Positions 1 to 8,215 of a DNA stretch of 64,000 nt are shown here, piece by piece. Made by a program: the position numbers and the translations under genes. The notes under the pieces were generated by a model. It was not told where the DNA came from. It saw only the letters and a list, made by a program, of their open reading frames with translations, and made no database searches. This DNA is from JBMOJK01 sp049315825 (GTDB taxonomy: Bacteria; Patescibacteriota; Gracilibacteria; BD1-5; UBA2023). Position 1 is the stretch's first letter; each line of letters begins with the position of its first letter. Location of the stretch: the NCBI GenBank assembly GCA_049315825.1, contig JBMOJK010000002.1, positions 62,001-126,000 on the forward strand, read 5' to 3'.

Positions 1-123
1 ATGCCTGTCGGACTTCATATCCTCGGAGCCCAGCTCGACGAAGAAAAGGTTTTCATGGTCGGACACGTTCTCGAACAAGCTCTTGCATCCACGATTTCCA
101 CAAAGTCACCGAAGATTTTCTAG
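1..123 (+). CDS. gatA: Asp/Glu-tRNA amidotransferase subunit A, C-terminal end (partial)
   Basis: Forty codons open from the window edge to TAG. The peptide begins MPVGLHILGAQLDEEKVF, which matches the conserved C-terminal block of GatA amidases (LPVGLQIIG... followed by a short helix). GatA is the amidase subunit of GatCAB, which converts Glu-tRNA(Gln) or Asp-tRNA(Asn) to the amide form. The catalytic Ser-Ser-Lys region lies upstream of the window. The ATG at base 1 is an internal methionine, not the start. Identification rests on one short motif block, so it is good but not certain. Confidence 0.75.
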   Translation: MPVGLHILGAQLDEEKVFMVGHVLEQALASTISTKSPKIF

Positions 124-203
124 AAAATCGAGTTGAAATTAAAGATAGATTAAGCGATCATATATAAGGTGTACGAGCAATTTTGCGCACTAATTACACT
201 TTT

Positions 204-692
204 ATGAATAAGTACCTCCCACAAATCATGTTGTTTTGTGGTATCGCATTCACACTGTGTTTCCTTGCGGTAGCAGCATCGTTCTATTACCGAGGACACG
301 TGTTTGGCGGATATTCTAACAATATGATGGACCGCGGCGAAGGACGTGGATCACGCAAAGATGGACAAATGATGAGCCGAAATGGTTCAGGTGCTATGAA
401 TATGATGAGTTCAGCCGGACACGACATGGCAAATATGCCAATGACGAGTCATACTGGCATGACCATGGCTGACATGGCCAATATGCTCAAGGGCAAGACG
501 GGTGATGATCTCGATAAGGCATTCCTCACTGGGATGATCGAGCACCATCAGGGTGCACTCGACATGGCTGCATATCTCAAAACATCAAAGCACGCAGAAC
601 TCCAGAAGATGGGAGAAGACATTATCAAAACCCAAACCGCCGAAATCGAACAGATGAAGAAATGGCAGAAGGATTGGGGATATACGAAATAA
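204..692 (+). CDS. DUF305 family membrane-anchored protein
   Basis: A 162-residue protein. One hydrophobic segment near residues 6-28 is a signal anchor, followed by a Met/Gly/Asp/His-rich linker and then a DUF305 domain with the signature MIEHHQGALDMA near residues 113-124 (family form MIPHHQGAIDMA). DUF305 proteins are ferritin-like helical proteins often found near copper or other metal-stress genes; the reaction is not established. The Met/His-rich linker would suit metal binding, which is inference. The ATG at 204 is preferred over the TTG at 183 because the signal anchor begins there. No Shine-Dalgarno is visible. Ends in TAA just before a hairpin terminator. Confidence 0.75.
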   Translation: MNKYLPQIMLFCGIAFTLCFLAVAASFYYRGHVFGGYSNNMMDRGEGRGSRKDGQMMSRNGSGAMNMMSSAGHDMANMPMTSHTGMTMADMANMLKGKTGDDLDKAFLTGMIEHHQGALDMAAYLKTSKHAELQKMGEDIIKTQTAEIEQMKKWQKDWGYTK

Positions 693-695
693 TTT

Positions 696-721
696 GAAAG
701 ACTCCTTTTTTGGAGTCTTTC
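696..721 (+). terminator. intrinsic terminator after DUF305 gene
   Basis: Ten-base perfect arms (GAAAGACTCC / GGAGTCTTTC) flank a T6 loop. The terminator ends the DUF305 transcript before the next gene at 754. Confidence 0.7.
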
Positions 722-753
722 TTGGTTAGAGGCTTATTATTTTCTTTTTTCAT

Positions 754-1374
754 ATGAATACACGAAATACCCTCGCAGCACTTTTGGTAGCGGGTTCAGC
801 CGTACTCGTAACTACTGCAGTTACTTTTGCAGATGAGCATGAAATGCGCTCTGATGTGTGCAGTGCATCCACTTGCATGCGGATGCACACGATGTCAGCA
901 ACTGGCGGAACGACTGAAAATTCACGCAAAGAAGTGCGTATGGAAATGCGTTCAGTCATCCACAGCAACCTCGATACAATCGCATCAAATTGGAAAAATT
1001 TCCACATGGAGGACAGCTATCTCAAGACCTACATCCGAACAGACCTTACGAAGACTGAGAAGCAGAAGCTCAAGGCAGATCTCAAGACGTACCGAGATAC
1101 TTCTCGCGCTGCATTCGTAGCCAAGATGAAGGATCTCAAGACTCAGTACAGCACAACAACTCCAGATCTTACAGCGATCAAGGCAGATATCTACACAGCG
1201 ATCGATACACAGATGACAGGACTTAAGACGGTCGTTGCCCCGTATCTCGCAACGGATAAATCAGCTGCTTTCGATAAATTCATCACCGATCGTACAGCTA
1301 CCATGAAATCGAACGCGGATCTTCGACTGCAGAACATACAGACCCGCACAACACTCAAGCAGTCTCGCAAATAA
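754..1374 (+). CDS. small secreted protein of unknown function
   Basis: A 206-residue protein. It opens with a clear signal peptide (MNTRNTLAALLVAGSAVLV..., cleavage likely after the Ala near residue 26). The mature part is mostly charged, helix-forming sequence with many Lys, Asp, Thr and Ala residues from about residue 80 on, and two Cys near residues 35-40. I do not recognise a family. It lies between two hairpin terminators and is probably transcribed alone. It contains no in-frame TGA. The signal peptide predicts export; nothing more can be said from sequence. Confidence 0.7.
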   Translation: MNTRNTLAALLVAGSAVLVTTAVTFADEHEMRSDVCSASTCMRMHTMSATGGTTENSRKEVRMEMRSVIHSNLDTIASNWKNFHMEDSYLKTYIRTDLTKTEKQKLKADLKTYRDTSRAAFVAKMKDLKTQYSTTTPDLTAIKADIYTAIDTQMTGLKTVVAPYLATDKSAAFDKFITDRTATMKSNADLRLQNIQTRTTLKQSRK

Positions 1375-1377
1375 TCC

Positions 1378-1401
1378 AAAGCTCCTCGCGGAGCTTTTTT
1401 T
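1378..1401 (+). terminator. intrinsic terminator
   Basis: AAAGCTCC / GGAGCTTT arms around a TCGC loop, then a T-run. It ends the 754-1374 gene just upstream of the clpB promoter. Confidence 0.75.
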
Positions 1402-1417
1402 GACTCTGCACAATTTC

Positions 1418-1445
1418 TTGCAATCTAAATTAGCACATATATAAT
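1418..1445 (+). promoter_or_regulatory. clpB promoter (housekeeping type)
   Basis: TTGCAA at 1418-1423, a 16-base spacer, then TATAAT at 1440-1445. The -10 box lies inside the spacer of the CIRCE operator, so a bound repressor would block RNA polymerase directly. The predicted transcript starts about 30 bases before the clpB ATG. Confidence 0.7.
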
Positions 1446-1462
1446 CTAAGTGCTAATTTAGA
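1424..1462 (+). promoter_or_regulatory. CIRCE-type operator (HrcA site) of clpB
   Basis: A perfect inverted repeat with 13-base arms (TCTAAATTAGCAC / GTGCTAATTTAGA). Its core, TTAGCAC-N13-GTGCTAA at 1430-1456, has the arm sequence and spacing of the CIRCE element (TTAGCACTC-N9-GAGTGCTAA) apart from the two innermost base pairs. CIRCE is the site of the heat-shock repressor HrcA. The clpB -10 box lies in the spacer. HrcA itself is not in this window. Confidence 0.8.
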
Positions 1463-1479
1463 TGATAATTGTATATTTT

Positions 1480-3567
1480 ATGGAACTCAAACAAGAATCC
1501 CCTACCGATGCCCTCGAAAAATATTCGATCGATCTCATCGCTGAAGCCCGTGATGGAAAGGTAGACCCCGTCATCGGTCGTGAAGGTGAAATCCGACGCA
1601 CGATCGAGATCCTCTCACGACGCACCAAAAACAACCCCTGTCTCGTAGGAGATCCTGGAGTTGGTAAGACTGCCATCGTCGAATGAATCGCACGCAAAAT
1701 CGCGCATGACGATGTCCCAGAATCCCTTCGTGGACGTATCATCCGAACCCTCGATCTCGCTGGACTCATCGCCGGAGCAAAATACCGCGGTGAGTTCGAA
1801 GAGCGCCTCAAATGAGTCCTCAAAGCCGTCGAAGATTCGAACGGGAAAATCATCCTCTTCATCGATGAAATCCATACGATCGTCGGAGCGGGAGGTGGAG
1901 AAGGCTCGACCGATGTAGCGAATATCATGAAGCCCGCACTTTCGCGAGGTCGCATCAAAGTGATCGGCGCAACTACGATCAATGAATATCGAAAATACAT
2001 CGAAAAGGACAGTGCCCTCGAGCGCAGATTTCAGCCAGTGAACGTTGATGAACCAAACCGTGACGACTCGATCGCAATCCTTCGCGGCCTCAAAGAACGC
2101 TATGAATCATTCCATGGGATCGAGATCACAGACGCTGCGATCGTAGACGCAGTCGAGTTCGCGATCAAATATATCCCAGATCGCAGACTTCCCGACAAAG
2201 CCATCGACCTCATCGACGAAGCTGCCGCAAGTGTACGAACTCAGGCATCAACTAAGCCTGTAGAACTCGATCGTCTCGAGAAAGAAGTCCGATCCCTCGA
2301 GATCGAGCGTGCTGCCATCGAGCGTGAAAAAGACACTCCAAAAGAGCGTATCGAGACTCTCATATCATCGATAAACGAGAAAAAGCATTTCCTCGAAACC
2401 CAAACTACCGCCTGGGAGTCCGAGCGCAAACTCCTCAAATCTCGGGAAGACCTCAAAGCCAAGATCGAAACCCTCAAACTCGAAGCCGAGCACAAAGAGC
2501 GCCAACTCGAATTCGAATCCGTAGCCAAGATCCGCTACAGTCAGATCCCTGCACTCGAAAAAGAGATCAGTACGATCGAATCTTCGATGCTTGCTCTCAA
2601 GCAATCCGGTACATCCACCATCCGAGAAAAAGTCGAAAGCTCCGACATTGCTACGGTTGTCTCCAAGTGGACCGGTATCCCCGCTGGTAAACTCGTCGAA
2701 TCTGACCGTGCTCGCATCCTCGAACTCTTTGACCGACTCAGTAACCGCGTGCTTGGACAGGATGTTCCGCTCCACAAGATCGCCGATGCAATCGCACGCA
2801 ACAAAGTCGGACTCGGCGATCCGAAACGTCCGATCGGATCATTTCTCCTACTCGGACCGACGGGAGTCGGAAAGACCGAGACTGCTAAGGCTCTTGCCGA
2901 AGAACTCTTCATCGATGCAGATGCAATGATCCGCATCGATATGGGCGAATACAGCGAATCTCACTCCGTCGCACGACTCATCGGTGCGCCTCCAGGATAC
3001 GTCGGATACGATGAAGGAGGCCAGCTCACTGAAGCTGTTCGCCGCAAACCGTATTCGGTCATCCTCTTCGATGAGATCGAGAAGGCACATCCCGATGTTT
3101 TCAAGGTATTTCTCGAAATACTCGACGAAGGACATCTCACTGACGGAAAAGGCCGACGTGTGAATTTTAAAAATACGATCATCTTGATGACATCGAATGC
3201 AGTGTCACATGTACCTGAGAACACGAGTCGTAGTGATCTTCAGAAGGAACTGCTACATTATTTCAGACCAGAGCTTCTCGGTCGAATCGACGAGATCGTA
3301 TTTTATAATCCGCTCGATGAATTTCTTATACGACTCATCGCAGAAAAAGAACTCACCACACTCCGGACTCGCCTCGCAGAGGAAGGATACGAGGTTGCAT
3401 TCAGTCGCACACTCATTGAAACACTCATCAAAGAGGGGTTCGATCCTGAGTTTGGAGCTCGACCAATGCGTCGCGCGGTCAACGAGTTCGTCGCAAATCC
3501 ACTCGCTACGAAAATCCTCTCTGGAGAAATCATCCCATGAACGCTCTATGTTTTTAATCAGGCATAA
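1480..3567 (+). CDS. clpB: ClpB-type disaggregase lacking the N domain; three UGA-Gly codons
   Basis: A 695-residue AAA+ disaggregase that rescues aggregated proteins with DnaK. NBD1 has Walker A GDPGVGKT (about residue 63) and Walker B LFIDEIH. A full coiled-coil M domain of about 125 residues ends near YSQIPALEKEI, which marks ClpB rather than ClpC. NBD2 has GPTGVGKT and ILFDEIEK. The usual 150-residue N domain is absent. TGA at 1684 and 1813 replaces the conserved glycines in VEG and EERLKG, and TGA at 3538 gives IPG before the real TAA stop. Start: ATG 1480 rather than 1462, because 1462 overlaps the CIRCE arm. Regulation is by the CIRCE operator. Confidence 0.92.
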
Positions 3568-3682
3568 TTACGAAATTTGATTTTTGAGTAAAAAATACCA
3601 TCCTTTGAGTTGTTAGGTATTTACCGAGTTATTTATGTCACTCTCTTCTCAGGATAGCGCACGCCGATCGGATGATGTACTC

Positions 3683-4657
3683 ATGAGTAGACTGCGTCAT
3701 CAGAAAAACCCGAAACAGCTTGTTACACAGGCTGTTTCGGGTTTTTCATTGATTGAGATTTTGATAGTTATCTCTGTCTTGGTAATCCTGGGGACGATCA
3801 ACTTTCTCTCGCTCCGAGGCATGAGTGACACAGCACGAGACAGCACACGTCTAAGCGATATCAAAAATCTCACTACTTCACTCGGATACTATCTCACACA
3901 GAATGGTGTGGTACCACACCCAAGCGGTGAAGTAGCAATTACCTATTCAGGCGCTACAGCGTGGTATCAAGGAACACTCGGCATGAGTGTGGTCATGCCC
4001 CTTGGTAATCCAAGCAAACAACCTACTGACCCCCTCCTTAGAAAGGAGTATACATATTCTGTCACCAACGATGAAAGCCAGTACCAACTCAGTGGTATTT
4101 TCGAATGAGACACCTTTGCATCCAATCCGCTCATCCCTTCTGTCTACGCTGACAGCCCAAAATACAAAACCTTCGTCACCGGAAGCTACAACGGAAGCGT
4201 TCTAAAGATTGGAGCAAATATCATTGCGGTTCCCAGCATTATTCTCAGTGACACCTCGACCCCAGCACTCAAAGAACTCAAATCAATGGGGGGATATAAT
4301 TTCGTTATGAAAGATTCGTACAATCCACCTGCATCATTCAAATGAGTGACCAATACAGCTATCACACCATCAGAGAAGCCCTACATACCAGCATTTGAAA
4401 ATCTCAAAAACGGCACATCCAACAATATAGTCGTCTGGTCTGGTAGCACGCTCCCCAAGACAATCAGTGATGTCGATACGTTTTCAGTCAATCTCAAAAC
4501 CGCCTATACTTGAGCACCAACGAGCGCAAACCTCATCCTCAACGACATCATGGTTTCTAGTTGAGATAATCTGAGATACAAAACCTCCCTCCTTCTTAAT
4601 ACAGAGTACAATACCAAGATAAATACTGTGTTTTCAGATACCACTACTGGTCACTAA
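3683..4657 (+). CDS. type IV prepilin-like protein, four UGA-Gly codons
   Basis: A 324-residue protein (340 if started at ATG 3635). It has a class III prepilin signal: a basic leader, then G^FSLIEILIVISVLVIL, with the conserved Glu at +5 and a hydrophobic helix. The prepilin peptidase would cut after VSG. The C-terminal part resembles a long minor pilin or pseudopilin and has no match I recognise. In-frame TGA at 4106, 4343, 4511 and 4562 must be read through to reach TAA at 4655. The alternative start changes leader length from 20 to 36 residues. A strong hairpin lies inside the leader codons. The pilin role is known for the motif; the specific function is open. Confidence 0.75.
3704..3746 (+). 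promoter_or_regulatory. terminator-like hairpin inside the prepilin leader
   Basis: Perfect 16-base arms (AAAAACCCGAAACAGC / GCTGTTTCGGGTTTTT) with an 11-base loop and a T5 end, lying in the codons for the leader and the processing site. It has the form of an intrinsic terminator or attenuator but sits within an open frame. Confidence 0.5.
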
Positions 4658-4738
4658 TCTTACACCGTATACACCACTCTAAATTGAAATCCCTTCAGTA
4701 GTCATTCGACTTAACGCTCGAAGAAATAAACTCCAAGC

Positions 4739-4774
4739 AATCAAAATCCCCCTCGATCGAGGGGGATTTTGATT
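4739..4774. terminator. bidirectional terminator
   Basis: A 36-base perfect palindrome centred on CTCGATCGAG with A-rich and T-rich ends. It lies between the convergent prepilin-like gene and aspS and can serve both. Confidence 0.8.
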
Positions 4775-6566
4775 ATTTCCCGTGATGCTCTCGCACTTTG
4801 ATGTGGAGTTCACGCAGTTGCTTGTCGTCGATCTCGGTTGGAGCTTCCATCATCGTGTCCTCGGCCTTTCCAGATTTTGGAAATGCGTAGATTTCACGGA
4901 TGTTGGTCTCGTCCTTGAGGATCATAAGGAGTCGGTCAAACCCGAACGCAAATCCTCCGTGTGGAGGAACTCCGTACTGGAATGCATTGTATACTGCACC
5001 GAACTTCGCCTTCACTTCTTCTTCTCCCTTTCCTACGATCTCGAATGCCTTCACGAGTGCCGCGATGTTGTGGTTGCGGATAGAACCTGAGAGCACTTCG
5101 TAACCGTTACATGCGAGGTCATACTGACAACCGTAGATCGAGAGTGGATCAACACCTTCGTTGAAGGCCGAAAGCCCACCGTGTGGCATAGAGAATGGGT
5201 TGTGTTCGAAGTCGTATGATCCATCGTCCTTGAGCTCGTACATCGGGAAATCCGTGATCCAAGCGAACGCGAGTTCGTTCTTATCTACGAGATCAAACGT
5301 ATCGCGCATCGCGAGACGTACCTTTCCGAGTACCTTGTTGACGAGTTTTCGTTCACCCGCTCCGAAGAAGATCATATCTCCTGACTGTGGTGCAAAACGT
5401 GCCTCGAGTGCCGCGAGCTCACCTCCTGTGAAGAACTTGAGGATCGGAGAACGTGGTCCTTCTGCTTCGTAGATGATGTAGGCAAGCCCCTTTGCTCCTT
5501 CTGCCTGGGCAGTTGCAGTGAGTGCATCGATCTCAGATCGACTCATGATCCCCTTTCCTTTTGATCCTTCGTATTTCATCGCTTTCACCACTCCACCTTC
5601 TGCAACAGCAGCCGCAAACACTGAGAATCCGGAATCTCGGAAGTCTTCACTGAGTTCCTCGAAGTGCATATCAAATCGTACATCTGGCTTATCTGAACCG
5701 AAAAGATCGAGGGCTTCTGTATGTGTGTATCGTGGGAACTTCGCCGCCTTCACGTGCTTGTGTGGAGTCATCGTTGTAACAAGGTCGAGTGCGAATGGCT
5801 CAGCCACTGCAAACACGTCTTCCTGTTCTACGAAGCTCATCTCACAGTCGATCTGATAGAATTCACACGAGTGACGATCCGCGCGTGGGTCTTCGTCTCG
5901 GAAACACGGAGCAATCTGGAAATATTTATCCACGCCACCTACCATGAGGAGCTGTTTGTACTGCTGTGGAGCCTGTGGAAGTGCGTAGAATTTCCCGTGG
6001 TGAAGTCGTGATGGAATAAGGTAGTCACGCGCTCCTTCTGGAGATGACGCCGTGAAAATCGGAGTCTGAACTTCGAGGAATCCTCGGTCGCTGAACCAGT
6101 CTCGTGTGAATCGGTTCATGCGAGCTCGGAATTCGATCGTTTCGAGTACTGGCTTGCGGCGAAGGTCAAGATAACGGTGCTTGAGGCGCACTTCTTCGTT
6201 GGCCTGTGAGTGTGTATCGATCTCAAACGGAGGGAGTTTAGATTCCGAAAGAATCTCTGCCTGCATAACAGCGATCTCGATACCACCAGTAACGAGTTTA
6301 TCGTTCTCCTGACCCGCTGGACGAGCACGAACGAGCCCAGTGATCTTCACGACATATTCAGCGCGGTATGACTGAGCAAGCTCCATTGTCCCACTAGCCG
6401 CTCCGTCGGCCGGATCGTACACTGTCTGAGTGATACCGTAGCGGTCACGCATGTCGATAAACACGACTCCTCCATGGTCGCGTCGGTTTGTCACCCAACC
6501 AGAAAGGGTAACAGTTTGCCCAATATGAGCAGTGGTGAGTTCACCACAGGTATGAGATCTGTGCAT
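4773..6566 (-). CDS. aspS: aspartyl-tRNA synthetase
   Basis: A 597-residue class II synthetase that charges tRNA-Asp. The N-terminal OB-fold anticodon domain opens MHRSHTCGELTTAHIGQ. The catalytic core has the flipped motif 2 region (FRDEDPRADR) and motif 3 (GFAFGFDRLLM). A GAD-type insert lies between, and the length is normal for the bacterial form. There is no in-frame TGA, as in the other core translation genes here. The start ATG at 6566 lies 20 bases downstream of a T-box terminator, and no Shine-Dalgarno precedes it. Whether it also charges tRNA-Asn for GatCAB cannot be read from sequence alone. Confidence 0.95.
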   Translation of the reverse strand: MHRSHTCGELTTAHIGQTVTLSGWVTNRRDHGGVVFIDMRDRYGITQTVYDPADGAASGTMELAQSYRAEYVVKITGLVRARPAGQENDKLVTGGIEIAVMQAEILSESKLPPFEIDTHSQANEEVRLKHRYLDLRRKPVLETIEFRARMNRFTRDWFSDRGFLEVQTPIFTASSPEGARDYLIPSRLHHGKFYALPQAPQQYKQLLMVGGVDKYFQIAPCFRDEDPRADRHSCEFYQIDCEMSFVEQEDVFAVAEPFALDLVTTMTPHKHVKAAKFPRYTHTEALDLFGSDKPDVRFDMHFEELSEDFRDSGFSVFAAAVAEGGVVKAMKYEGSKGKGIMSRSEIDALTATAQAEGAKGLAYIIYEAEGPRSPILKFFTGGELAALEARFAPQSGDMIFFGAGERKLVNKVLGKVRLAMRDTFDLVDKNELAFAWITDFPMYELKDDGSYDFEHNPFSMPHGGLSAFNEGVDPLSIYGCQYDLACNGYEVLSGSIRNHNIAALVKAFEIVGKGEEEVKAKFGAVYNAFQYGVPPHGGFAFGFDRLLMILKDETNIREIYAFPKSGKAEDTMMEAPTEIDDKQLRELHIKVREHHGK

Positions 6567-6585
6567 GGGAGTAATTTAGAGAAAC

Positions 6586-6610
6586 AAAAAAACACACGAA
6601 AATTCATGTG
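6586..6610 (-). terminator. T-box terminator before aspS
   Basis: Minus-strand hairpin CACATGAA / TTCGTGTG followed by seven T. Its stem can extend into the 3' strand of the antiterminator, so the two folds are mutually exclusive. Confidence 0.7.
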
Positions 6611-6830
6611 CTTCGGTTCTCCGTAGCTCGCAGAGCGTAGGAGAAAGGTGCCACCGAGGCTTGGATGAGGATCATCCTACTTGATTTGCGGTAACGGCTG
6701 CTCCGGAGGGGTCTAGTGAGACTCAGTCTGTTCTTCCCTCAGCTCGTGGGTGTTGGCCACTCAAACGCTCTTGATGTACGACAGAGAATATGCAAAAAAT
6801 GATCGGAGTCAATGACGAATCACACTCAGA
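6586..6830 (-). promoter_or_regulatory. T-box leader of aspS, Asp specifier
   Basis: On the minus strand the aspS leader holds the parts of a T-box in order. A specifier region reads UA-GAC-CCCUCCGGAGC, with the Asp codon at 6711-6713. A conserved AAGUAGGA follows. The antiterminator has UCGG / CCGA (6654-6657 with 6613-6616), a seven-base UGGCACC bulge (6647-6653), and UUCUCC / GGAGAA (6640-6645 with 6617-6622). The bulge UGGC can pair with GCCA, the end expected for tRNA-Asp with discriminator G. A competing terminator lies at 6586-6610. Uncharged tRNA-Asp should favour read-through into aspS. The 5' limit of Stem I is approximate. Confidence 0.72.
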
Positions 6831-6899
6831 AAGGCACTCTGTATGCAGTAAAATTGAAAAAATACAGACTCTTGTTAGACTCCATGTAACTTTTGCATT

Positions 6900-8129
6900 A
6901 TGAAATCTAGTCTCCAGGCCTATTGGCTCTCACTTTCACTCATCGCTCACGATGTGTCTTTACTCTACAAGAATTTCTTTCACTGGACCCTGAGTAGGCT
7001 AGTTATCTGGCTCTACGCCGTGGTTGCAGGTACAGTTTTCTCACTCCCAGCGATTGGTCTCATTCTCTGGGCAGGATACAATGTGCTCTCGACCGTCCCT
7101 GAGGCCTCTCTCTCACTCTTTACGGCATCTGGAGATATCGATGCCACTCTCCTTGGGACGCTCATGAATCATACATGGCTGCTCATTGGGGTTGGACTAC
7201 TGAGTGTCATCGTGATTGCTATCTATGGCTTTACTCTCACGTATGCGTATTTTCTCGAGCTCAAAGTCTACGAAGGATATCTTGGCGATGCAAAGCTTCC
7301 TATCAAGCAGAATCTCTATCTCTCAAAGTATCATCTTCGTAAGTTCCTCGGGGTGCTCGGTTGGACTTCACTCTATGTTCTCTATCCAATCGCTGCAGGA
7401 GTGAGTGTACTCTTTGTTCTCTTTCTCCTCACGCATTTCAATATCCTCAGTGCTGAAAATCCTACGCACACGATGATCTTAGGAAGTATTGCGCTCGTAG
7501 GGTTTCTCTCGTGTATTGCTTGGATGGTAGTGCTTTCGATCCGTATGTCCTTCGCGTACATGCTCTTGCTAGAAAAAGAAGATGCAGAAAAGCCTGCACG
7601 AGCATTCGTAAATGAATCATTCACCCTTTCAAAATGACGCGTTTGGAAAATACTCGGACTCATTGTTCCATTTTTCATCTTTGTTTCTACGGTCTCTGGT
7701 TTTATCAGTGGGATAAGCAAGATGGTGCTCGTAAATCGGGCAGAAACTATCATCAATAACATCGCCAAGGCGGATCCAAAAACCTTTGTAGATGATCACT
7801 CATACATCAAGCACCATTTCCTCAATGCATTCGCGCTCAATGAGGCGGATATCGCTCGCATCATCGCGATCAACAATGCATTCAATCCAAAAACCGACGG
7901 AGTAGATCGACAGTATCTTGAAGCCATCTTCCCGTATCTGGACAACAATGCTGTTGATTCTAGATCATGGCTCATCGAATCAGGATTTGGAATGCTGGAA
8001 TTCTTCCTTACAGAAGGATTCATGATCATGGTATACTTCAGTGTATTCAGCATCATTCGCAATACGAAAGCAGAACCCGCAAAACCAAAGAAAACCCGAG
8101 TATCAAACAAGAAAGAATCCGAAGAATAA
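6900..8129 (+). CDS. polytopic membrane protein of unknown function, one UGA-Gly
   Basis: A 409-residue protein with about six hydrophobic segments: roughly residues 32-60, 92-118, 155-185, 192-220, 248-268 and near 375. TGA at 7635 falls in a loop between KLSK-like polar sequence and the fifth segment, and the same frame continues without TAA or TAG to 8127. There is no enzymatic motif that I recognise. The C-terminal region after residue 270 is polar and probably soluble, apart from the last helix. It is transcribed away from aspS and converges with the beta-propeller gene at a shared palindromic terminator. The call is structural only. Confidence 0.7.
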
Positions 8130-8147
8130 TATTCGATCCTATCCACA

Positions 8148-8183
8148 AAAATATCCCACAGTTCATGAACTGTGGGATATTTT
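8148..8183. terminator. bidirectional terminator
   Basis: A 36-base palindrome (AAAATATCCCACAGTTCA and its complement) between two convergent genes. Confidence 0.8.
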
Positions 8184-8215
8184 ATTATCTATTTTCTGTG
8201 AGAAGTGACCGAGTA

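Noticed and set aside
1480..3567. clpB and other split genes as pseudogenes or frameshifts
   Set aside because: The only interruptions are in-frame TGA at glycine positions, in many independent genes, with no frame changes.
6600..6840. SRP RNA, because of a CCGGAGCAGCC block upstream of aspS
   Set aside because: The GGAA tetraloop setting is wrong, while the specifier, bulge and terminator fit a T-box in the right orientation.
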